From assembly GCF_001984195.1 (NCBI RefSeq), contig NZ_MTQN01000012.1, positions 2,170,001 to 2,234,000 of the forward strand: DNA of 64,000 nucleotides. Reading direction: 5' to 3'. This DNA comes from Kribbella sp. ALI-6-A. Lineage in GTDB: Bacteria > Actinomycetota > Actinomycetes > Propionibacteriales > Kribbellaceae. The translations under genes were made by a program, and so were the position numbers. This document shows, in pieces, positions 58,408-64,000 of this stretch (position 1 is the stretch's first letter; each line of letters starts with the position of its first letter). The notes beneath the pieces are model-generated. The model made no database searches and was not told where the DNA came from. It saw nothing but the letters and a program-made list of their open reading frames with translations.

Positions 58408-59246
58408 ACCGCGACCAGTTGCTCGCCTGGGTGACCGAGCGACTCCACAACGACCAGCGCGTCCGCGGGCTGTGGATCACCGGCAGTACGGCGCGCGGCA
58501 CGGACGACGAGTTCAGTGACCTCGACCTGCTGGCGGTCGTCACCGACGAAGACCGCGCCGACTTCGCCTCGACGTGGGTCGCGCAGGTCGTACAGTCGAT
58601 GCCGCTCGTCCACCACCAACTCCTGGACTTCGGCCCGACGGTCGTCGTCCACCACATCGTCGGCGACAACTGGCTCCGCTTCGACCTCACCTTCGGTCCG
58701 GCAGAGAACCTCCGCACCCGCTCACAGCAGACGGCCAAAGTCGTCTTCGACCACGACGACCTGAACAGCGCCCTGCCCGCCGAAGCCCCGCCGACCCGCC
58801 CGTCGCCGGAGGTGATCGCCCGAGTGGTGCCGGAGTTCCTCCGCGTGGCCGGTCTCCTTCCCGTCGCCGTAGGCCGAGCCGACTATGTCGTCGCCGCGTC
58901 CGGTTCGGCGCTGCTGCGGACGCTGCTGATCCAGTTGATGGTCGAGTCCGTCGAGGTGGAGGACCGCGGCGGCGCGCTGCACCTGCAGACCCTGCTCGCG
59001 CCCGACCACTTCCGCCTGCTCGAAGACCTGCCGCCGATCGCCGCCACCCGCGAGTCGGCGATCGCCGTCCAGCGAGCGTGCTTCGACGCCTTCGTTCCCG
59101 TGGCGCAAGACCTCTGCCGCCGTACCGGCGTCCCCTGGCCGGAGAGCTTCGCCGACGCCGTACGCCGCCGGCTGGCGCCGCTGTGGTCTCAACCGGAGCG
59201 CGCGAAGATGCCGCAGCAACGGGGACCTGGCAGGGTAGGGGCATGA
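58404..59246 (+). CDS. Nucleotidyltransferase-domain protein
   Basis: A 280 aa protein. The N-terminal pol-beta-like nucleotidyltransferase domain has the GS...DxD motif GSTARGTDDEFSDLDLLAVV (about 22-41) and a third candidate acidic residue in LRFDLTFGP (about 92-100), as in aminoglycoside adenylyltransferase-like and MNT proteins. The C-terminal half is helical. It could transfer a nucleotide to a small molecule or protein; no HEPN partner adjoins, so a MNT/HEPN toxin-antitoxin is not indicated. It overlaps the GNAT stop and the lactonase start by 4 bp each. Confidence 0.78.
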   Translation: MNRDQLLAWVTERLHNDQRVRGLWITGSTARGTDDEFSDLDLLAVVTDEDRADFASTWVAQVVQSMPLVHHQLLDFGPTVVVHHIVGDNWLRFDLTFGPAENLRTRSQQTAKVVFDHDDLNSALPAEAPPTRPSPEVIARVVPEFLRVAGLLPVAVGRADYVVAASGSALLRTLLIQLMVESVEVEDRGGALHLQTLLAPDHFRLLEDLPPIAATRESAIAVQRACFDAFVPVAQDLCRRTGVPWPESFADAVRRRLAPLWSQPERAKMPQQRGPGRVGA

Positions 59247-60262
59247 CTTCGGAGCGGATCTATGTGGGCAGCTACACCAGCCAGGACGGCGGCGGCACCG
59301 GGATCGCCTTCGGAACCGTCGAGGAACTGGTGGTCGCGGTCGAGACGCCGGATCCTTCGTTCCTGACGCGTTCGGCGGACGGCCGCTTCCTCTACGCGAC
59401 CAACGAGCTGGACGCCGGGCGGGTGAGCGCGTTCGCCGCCGCCGACGACGGGTCGCTGGTGTTCCTCAACGACCAGCCGACCGAAGGCGCGCACCCCTGC
59501 CACGTCGCGATCGACCCCTCCGGCAACTACCTGCTGAGCGCCAACTACAGCTCCGGCTCGATCGCGATCCACCCGATCGCCGCGGACGGCTCGCTCGGCG
59601 AGGCGACCCAGATCCTGCAGCGCGAAGGCACCGGCCCGAATGCCGAGCGCCAGGAAGGCTCGCACTCCCACCAGGTCACCTTCGACCCGGCGGGGGAGTA
59701 CGTGTTCGACGTCGACCTCGGCTCGGACTCCGTGCACGTCTCGACGCTGACCCAGGACGGCCGGCTCGCGGAGGTCAGCCGGCTCCAGGTCCACCCGGGC
59801 GCGGGCCCCCGGCACGTCGTCTTCCACCCGGCCGGCGGGGCGGCGTACGTGATCAACGAACTGGACTCCACGCTGACCGTCTGCAGCTACGCCGACGGCA
59901 AGCTGGCCGTCACCCAGACCGTGTCGACCCGCCCGGACGGCGCCTCGGGCGAGAACGCGCCGGCCGAGCTGCTGATCACCCCCGACGGCCGGTACCTGTA
60001 CGGCTCGAACCGCGGCGACAACACGATCGCGGTGTTCGCCACCGACGCCGACGGCCTCGGCGTCGAGCTGATCCAGACCATCGGCTCCGGCGGCACCTGG
60101 CCGCGACACCTTGCCTTCAGCAACGACTTCACCCAGCTGTACGCCGCGAACGAGCGCTCCGACGCCGTCGCGACGTTCACCGTCGACCAGTCCAGCGGCG
60201 CCCTCACCGCAACGGGGACGCCGCTGTCCTGGCCGAAACCGGTTTGTGTCCTGCCCGTGTGA
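59243..60262 (+). CDS. Lactonase (6-phosphogluconolactonase-like, beta-propeller)
   Basis: A 339 aa seven-bladed beta-propeller of the YbhE/lactonase family. Repeated blades start RFLYATNEL (about 51), NYLLSANYSSGSIAIHPI (about 95), GEYVFDVDLGSDSVHVS (about 151), GGAAYVINELDSTLTV (about 195) and GRYLYGSNRGDNTIAVFATD (about 250). PGAGPRHVVFHP and GGTWPRHLAFS are typical of the family. It likely hydrolyses a sugar lactone such as 6-phosphogluconolactone. It overlaps the nucleotidyltransferase gene by 4 bp and is followed one base later by the GH32 remnant. Confidence 0.86.
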   Translation: MTSERIYVGSYTSQDGGGTGIAFGTVEELVVAVETPDPSFLTRSADGRFLYATNELDAGRVSAFAAADDGSLVFLNDQPTEGAHPCHVAIDPSGNYLLSANYSSGSIAIHPIAADGSLGEATQILQREGTGPNAERQEGSHSHQVTFDPAGEYVFDVDLGSDSVHVSTLTQDGRLAEVSRLQVHPGAGPRHVVFHPAGGAAYVINELDSTLTVCSYADGKLAVTQTVSTRPDGASGENAPAELLITPDGRYLYGSNRGDNTIAVFATDADGLGVELIQTIGSGGTWPRHLAFSNDFTQLYAANERSDAVATFTVDQSSGALTATGTPLSWPKPVCVLPV

Positions 60263-60263
60263 G

Positions 60264-60630
60264 ATGACGGCCGGCTACGACGAGCCGAACCGGGGGCAGT
60301 TCCACTTCAGCCCCTGGACCGGCTGGATGAACGACCCGAACGCGGCCGGAGACGATCACGCGCAATCCCGGCGCCGCGGGCAGCGTCGAGACAGCCCAGC
60401 TGAACGGCCACCATCTACCGGTCACCCCCGATGGAACCCTCACCCTGCGGCTCCTCGTCGACCGGGGTCAGCCGGCGGTCTTCGCCGCCGACGGTGCCTT
60501 CTACCTGTGCCACAACGTCGACTTCGGCAGCGAAGCCGCCGGTGACGGGATCGAGCTCGTCACCGACGGCCCGCCGCGGGTGCAGTCCCTGCAACTGCAC
60601 CGGCTCGCGTCGATCTGGGTCAGACCGTGA
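60264..60630 (+). pseudogene. GH32 fructosidase remnant with internal deletion
   Basis: From ATG 60264 the frame reads a GH32 start, with NRGQFHFSPWTGWMNDPN ending in the catalytic-nucleophile motif (WMNDPN), then breaks. In the +1 frame from about 60349 to the TGA at 60628-60630 comes a GH32 C-terminal beta-sandwich (TLTLRLLVDRGQPAVFAADG and QSLQLHRLASIW). Roughly 350-400 residues of the catalytic middle appear to be missing, and the frame is shifted at the junction near 60340. It is therefore a non-functional relic of a sucrose/levan-cleaving enzyme that perhaps formed a unit with the lactonase. The end overlaps the minus-strand gene at 60620. Confidence 0.75.
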
Positions 60631-60928
60631 CGAGCTTCTCGAAGAAGAACTCGTGCTTGAGGAACGACACGTCGTACTCGTGACCGGGCTGCGGCGGCAG
60701 CAGCTGCGCGGCCTGGAAGAGCCGCCAGCCGTCCTTCAACGCCTCCAGCCCGCTCGCGTACGGCGGGACGTCGCTGTCGCCGGTGGTCGGCGAGGTCGCG
60801 CCGGTGCCGTCGTACGTCGACCAGCCGACCGTGCGCGAGTCGAGCGCGGACGAGGCCAGGTAGAGGACCAGGACCTGCTGGCGGACCGTCGTACCGGTCG
60901 CGGTGCTGTCAGGAGCGGTGGTTGTCAT
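60620..60928 (-). CDS. Small protein co-translated with PhyH-like dioxygenase
   Basis: A 102 aa protein with the core VRQQVLVLYLASSALDSRTVGWSTYD and ...PYASGLEALKDGWRLFQAAQLLPPQPGHEYDVSFLKHEFFFEKLV. I recall similar small proteins beside phytanoyl-CoA dioxygenases in actinomycetes but no established function. The ATG overlaps the dioxygenase stop by 4 bp. About 11 bp overlap the GH32 remnant on the other strand. Confidence 0.6.
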   Translation of the reverse strand: MTTTAPDSTATGTTVRQQVLVLYLASSALDSRTVGWSTYDGTGATSPTTGDSDVPPYASGLEALKDGWRLFQAAQLLPPQPGHEYDVSFLKHEFFFEKLVTV

Positions 60929-61788
60929 GCGGTCACCTTCTTGGCGGCGTGCGGGTTGAGGCTGCGCTGGGAGATCACGCGCTGCGGGCGGTTCGAGACC
61001 CGGGTGACCCAGTAGTCGGGGTCGAAGGTGTCGTCGCCGGTCAGCTTCTGCCACAGCTTGACCCGGTTGTAGATCTCCAGCCGGCCGGTCGCGTTCTCGT
61101 ACCAGGGGAAGGTCTGGCCGAGCTCGGCGGCGACCTGCTCGTCGTACAGGTCGTCGAGGTTCCACAGCCGGACCTGGCGCACGGTCGGGTTGAAGCGGAT
61201 CTTGAACATGTAGCGGTCGATCGCGCTGTCGTTGCGGCGGCCGCCGTGCCAGATGCCGTGGTGCAGGAAGACGACGGTGCCGGCCGGGCAGGTCAGCCGG
61301 GTCTGGCCGAGCAGGTTCTGGTAGCGGCCGGTGTCGGACTCGTTGGTCCGGCGCAGGTGGCTGCCGGGCACGCTCAGGGTGCCGCCCATCTCGAGCGTCA
61401 CCTCCTGCGGGTAGTACATCAGCTGCACGTCGAAGGCGTCCTCGCGGACGTCGATGATCGCGTCACCGTGCAGGTTCTGCGCCTCGCCCTCGTTGGCCTT
61501 GCGGATGTGCACCGCGTGGTGGTCGACGGTCGGCTCGGGCCCGACCAGGCTGTGGATGGCGCCGGCGACCTCGGGCAGCTGCACCAGCCGCTGCACGAAC
61601 TCGCTGTCCACGAACGCCTCCGACAGCGGGGTGCCGTACGGCACGGCGGGAACGCCGGCCCGCAGGACGTCGAGGGCCTGCTGGTTCATCTCGTCCGGGA
61701 CGACGGCGTCCATCCGGAGCGCGCCGGTGGCAACGAAATGAGCCATCTGGACCGAGGTGAGCAGGTTCTTGCGATGAGGATGGGGCAT
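60925..61788 (-). CDS. Phytanoyl-CoA dioxygenase (PhyH)-like Fe(II)/2-oxoglutarate enzyme
   Basis: A 287 aa non-heme Fe(II) dioxygenase. Metal ligands are H107 and D109 in NLHGDAIID and a His in LHHGIWHGG (about 176-183), with Arg of DRYMFKIRF probably binding 2-oxoglutarate. The N-terminal HPHRKNLLTSVQMAHFVATG is usual for this branch. It oxidises a small molecule; ectoine or sugar-related substrates occur in relatives. ATG 61788 has AGGGAGAG upstream. It is divergent from an AraC regulator, which likely controls it, and co-translated with a small partner. Confidence 0.84.
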   Translation of the reverse strand: MPHPHRKNLLTSVQMAHFVATGALRMDAVVPDEMNQQALDVLRAGVPAVPYGTPLSEAFVDSEFVQRLVQLPEVAGAIHSLVGPEPTVDHHAVHIRKANEGEAQNLHGDAIIDVREDAFDVQLMYYPQEVTLEMGGTLSVPGSHLRRTNESDTGRYQNLLGQTRLTCPAGTVVFLHHGIWHGGRRNDSAIDRYMFKIRFNPTVRQVRLWNLDDLYDEQVAAELGQTFPWYENATGRLEIYNRVKLWQKLTGDDTFDPDYWVTRVSNRPQRVISQRSLNPHAAKKVTA

Positions 61789-61875
61789 GTCTCTCCCTCT
61801 CGGGGCGACTGGTCCGTGGTGGTTCCTACTCGTCCAGGTTAAGAAGCAATCCGCTAGTCGCGCGTCGGTCTGAAT

Positions 61876-61886
61876 CACCACTGGTG
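61876..61886. promoter_or_regulatory. Odd palindrome CACCACTGGTG before AraC gene
   Basis: CACCA-C-TGGTG, 14-24 nt before the AraC start, near the divergent promoter of the PhyH gene. It is a candidate operator for the AraC regulator, though AraC proteins usually bind longer, direct half-sites. Confidence 0.35.
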
Positions 61887-61899
61887 GTAATTTCTCACC

Positions 61900-62682
61900 A
61901 TGCTTCGGCTAGCCTTGGCTCAGCCGCCGGAGGTGGTCAACCTCGGCGCCGGCGTGCACGGGGTGCACCGCAGCCGCGACGTCTTCCAGCTGCCCGACCT
62001 GTGGCAGCTGCATCTCTACAGCTACTCGGCCGACCTGACCCTGGACGGTACGACGTACGCGGTGGCGCCCGGCTTCGTCAGCCTGACGCCGGCCGGGATG
62101 CCTGTGCAGTTCGACTACCGCGGGCGGTCGGAGCACCTGTATGTGCACTTCCGGCCGCGGCCGGGCGGCGAACCGTCATACGTGCCGTTGGTGCAGGACG
62201 CCGGTGCCGCGGCGCCGCTGCTCGCCGAGTTGCTGCGCTCCGCGATCGAGGCGTCCCCGACCGGTTCCGCGCGGATGGTCGCCGAGGTCTGGACCGCGCT
62301 GTGGCGCATCGCCCACCTCAACGCGGGCCCGCCGGACCGGACCGGGCATCCCGCGGTCGCCGCCGCGATCGCGTACATCGAGGCGAACCTCGCCCGCCCG
62401 CTGACGGTCCCGGAGCTGGCGCGCGAGGCGGGGGTGTCGCACAACCACCTGACCCGGCTGTTCCACGCCGAGACCGGTACGACGGTGATCGCGTACCTTC
62501 GGCGCCGCCGCCTGACCCGCGCGCGGCACCTCCTGGTCGCGTCGACCCTGTCGATCCCGGCCATCGCCGCCTCGGTCGGCATCCCCGATCTCCAGGCGTT
62601 CAACAAGGCCTGTCATCGCGAGCTCGGCGGATCCCCGCGAGCGGTCCGAAATGCGGTGGCCGCGGGCGGCGGCACGACCTAG
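61900..62682 (+). CDS. AraC-family transcriptional regulator
   Basis: A 260 aa regulator. The N-terminal cupin-like ligand-binding region (HLYSYSADLTLDGTTYAVAPGFVSLTPAGMPVQFDYRG, about 38-75; EHLYVHFRP follows) precedes two C-terminal helix-turn-helices (AIAYIEANLARPLTVPELAREAGVSHNHLTRLFHAETGTTVIAYLRRRRLTRARHLLVASTLSIPAIAASVGIPDLQAFNKACHRELGGSPRAVR, about 155-249). It is divergent from the PhyH-like dioxygenase gene (111-bp gap), the usual AraC activator layout; the inducer is unknown. ATG 61900 follows TTTCTCACC without a clear RBS. Confidence 0.85.
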   Translation: MLRLALAQPPEVVNLGAGVHGVHRSRDVFQLPDLWQLHLYSYSADLTLDGTTYAVAPGFVSLTPAGMPVQFDYRGRSEHLYVHFRPRPGGEPSYVPLVQDAGAAAPLLAELLRSAIEASPTGSARMVAEVWTALWRIAHLNAGPPDRTGHPAVAAAIAYIEANLARPLTVPELAREAGVSHNHLTRLFHAETGTTVIAYLRRRRLTRARHLLVASTLSIPAIAASVGIPDLQAFNKACHRELGGSPRAVRNAVAAGGGTT

Positions 62683-62692
62683 CCTCGGCTCC

Positions 62693-63424
62693 ATGCTGAT
62701 CCCGGTCGCCGAAGCACCCGAACTCGACGACGAGGCGAGCCGGGTCTTCGCCGAGGGCTGGCCGGAGTTCATCTTCCACGACGCCCTCGCGAAGCAGTAC
62801 TCCGAGCGCCGGGACCAGTACTTTCCGCACTGGAACTTCTACCTGGTGCCGGACGAGGCGTCCCCTGAGTGGCTGCTCGCCGGGTGCTGGGGCGTGCCGA
62901 TCGCGTGGGACGGCACGGTCGCCGATCTGCCCGGCGGCTACAGCGACGCCCTGGCCCGCGCCGTCACGTCGTACGAGGCCGGGGTCGAACCCAACACCTT
63001 CGTCCTGATGGCCGCCGCCGTACGCCCCAACCAGCAGGGCCGAGGCGTCGCCGCCCAACTGATCACCGCGGTGCGCGACCGGGCCGTCGCCCAGGGGCTG
63101 GCACAGGTCATCGCCCCGCTCCGGCCGACGCTGAAGACCCGGTATCCGCTCACCGACATCGCGACGTACTTGACGTGGACCCGGCCCGACGGCCTTCCGC
63201 TCGACCCCTGGCTCCGCACCCATGTCCGCCTCGGTGCCACCGTGCTCGCGCCGGCGCCCGCGTCGCAGACCATCACCGGTTCGGTCGCCGACTGGGAGAA
63301 GTGGACGGGCATCGCGTTGCCTTCACCCGGCACCTACGTCATCCCGGCGGGCCTCTCCACGCTCACCATCGCCGACGGCACCGGCACGTACGTCGAACCG
63401 AACATTTGGGTTCGTCACGCGTAG
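62693..63424 (+). CDS. GNAT-family N-acetyltransferase-like protein
   Basis: A 243 aa protein with a GNAT core. The pyrophosphate loop is MAAAVRPNQQGRGVAAQLITAVRDRAVAQGL (about 105-135; QxxGRGxA form QQGRGVA). The regions on both sides (FYLVPDEASPEWLLAGCWGVPIAWDGT before, GATVLAPAPASQTITGSVADWEKWTG after) are unlike common small GNATs, so it belongs to a longer family whose substrate I cannot name. It starts 10 bp after the AraC stop, probably transcribed with it. Confidence 0.75.
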   Translation: MLIPVAEAPELDDEASRVFAEGWPEFIFHDALAKQYSERRDQYFPHWNFYLVPDEASPEWLLAGCWGVPIAWDGTVADLPGGYSDALARAVTSYEAGVEPNTFVLMAAAVRPNQQGRGVAAQLITAVRDRAVAQGLAQVIAPLRPTLKTRYPLTDIATYLTWTRPDGLPLDPWLRTHVRLGATVLAPAPASQTITGSVADWEKWTGIALPSPGTYVIPAGLSTLTIADGTGTYVEPNIWVRHA

Positions 63425-63448
63425 CCAGGCTCAATGATTGCCGGGCCG

Positions 63449-64000
63449 TCAGGCTGAGTCGGCCAGCGGGAACACCGTGGCGACCGCGGCCGTGCGGCTG
63501 GTGACGCCGAGCCGTTCGTAGATGTTCTCCAGGTGCTTGCGAACCGTGCCCTCGGCAACGAAGAGGCGGCGGGCGATCTGGGTGTTGCTGTGGCCGGCGG
63601 CGACCAGGCGGAGCAGTTGCCACTGCCGGCTGGTCAGGTCGGGAATCCCGGCCCGCCGGCGTTCGAGATCGCGCCGGATCTCCATCAGGTGCGGGCGCAG
63701 CATCCGTAGCAGCAGGCGTTCGCGCTCGCTGAAGTCGCGACCTGACGCCCGCGACAGCAGCATCCGGCGGTCCTCCGCGCCGCGGGCCGGGAACGGAACG
63801 CAGATCTCGCTGCGAATTCCCAGCACCCTGAACCATTCGCCGACCGGCGACCTGCCGAGCTGCCGGGCGGACAGGTAGTCCGACGTCTTCCAGACGCTCT
63901 CGTAGTCCCCGGTGCGCTGCGGGCGGCTGCAGACCTCCTCGTCCCAGTACGAGTGCCAGAACAGGTCCTCCCAGCCGTCGAACAGGTCGACCGGAAGCTC
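63449..64000 (-). CDS. LuxR-type regulator, C-terminal part
   Basis: The last 183 residues of a LuxR-family regulator; the frame is open to the window end, so the start is outside. The fragment has a GAF/PAS-like stretch (WFRVLGIRSEICVPFPARG, and SERERLLLRMLRPHLMEI), then the LuxR helix-turn-helix (LTSRQWQLLRLVAAGHSNTQIARRLFVAEGTVRKHLENIYERLGVTSRTAAVATVF). The HTH is conventional. Partner genes and the sensing domain are not visible here. A GTG at 63826 could be mistaken for the start, but the sequence continues with good codon usage to the edge. Confidence 0.82.
   Translation of the reverse strand, partial: ELPVDLFDGWEDLFWHSYWDEEVCSRPQRTGDYESVWKTSDYLSARQLGRSPVGEWFRVLGIRSEICVPFPARGAEDRRMLLSRASGRDFSERERLLLRMLRPHLMEIRRDLERRRAGIPDLTSRQWQLLRLVAAGHSNTQIARRLFVAEGTVRKHLENIYERLGVTSRTAAVATVFPLADSA

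Noticed and set aside
58404..59246. Nucleotidyltransferase as part of a MNT/HEPN toxin-antitoxin pair
   Set aside because: No HEPN gene adjoins; the neighbours are a GNAT acetyltransferase and a lactonase.

Overview
The window is a 64 kb piece of a high-GC actinobacterial chromosome. Codon third positions are almost all G/C, GTG and TTG starts are common, many genes overlap by 4 bp, and the families are typical of actinomycetes: an LAL-type LuxR regulator, CGNR zinc-finger protein, ECF sigma factors, a DGPF/YCII protein, Tat-exported PhoX and DUF5709-like acidic proteins. A Propionibacteriales genus such as Kribbella would fit, but that is an inference from gene content only. I see no tRNA, rRNA, CRISPR array, prophage or intact insertion sequence. 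No stretch above 300 bp lacks a gene; the longest gaps are about 22978-23239, 30136-30351 and 26161-26349.

Layout. 1-3328 is the 3' end of a classical respiratory complex I operon (nuoM end, nuoN) followed by a polyprenyl diphosphate synthase, probably for the menaquinone tail. 3350-19912 holds single genes and small units: a P-loop kinase-like protein, a small membrane protein interrupted by an in-frame TGA, a cupin/Rrf2/DUF899 group sharing a 21-bp box, phoX behind a PHO-type box, rarD, an ECF sigma factor with its membrane partner, an M15 peptidase, a HAD phosphatase with lactate 2-monooxygenase, two MFS exporters and a CGNR regulator. 19937-24425 holds korB-korA (2-oxoacid:ferredoxin oxidoreductase), a lipoprotein and a second nuoA.

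From there to 55518 a second set of complex I genes lies on the + strand in four pieces: nuoA (24069), nuoB-nuoC (37024), nuoH (39671) and nuoIJKLMN (49314-55518). No nuoD, E, F or G lies among them. The gaps hold unrelated operons: an SMI1-like protein and dipeptidase; an LAL regulator with three paralogous tiny basic proteins; a five-gene NCS1 transporter / isochorismatase-like / GntR / ADP-ribosylglycohydrolase / PfkB operon; an SDR and an alpha/beta hydrolase; a MacAB-like export operon facing a two-component system; an ECF42-like sigma factor with its DGPF protein; and a second isochorismatase-like protein next to an MTHFR-like protein. Proximity to korAB suggests a ferredoxin-linked complex that would borrow its missing subunits, but this is inference.

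55519-64000 holds a hexapeptide-repeat protein, a 106-bp element with 23-bp perfect inverted ends, three acidic or small actinobacterial proteins, two GNAT acetyltransferases, a nucleotidyltransferase, a lactonase, a deletion remnant of a GH32 fructosidase, a phytanoyl-CoA-dioxygenase-like protein with a small partner and a divergent AraC regulator, and the C-terminal part of a LuxR regulator running off the window end.

The most novel-looking part is 29774-30640. Three tiny paralogous proteins sharing a TE-x-AE-xx-YR-x-ER pattern lie in two transcription units. Their upstream regions are duplicated and carry three CCYTA boxes at identical 22/21-bp spacing. I do not recognise this family.
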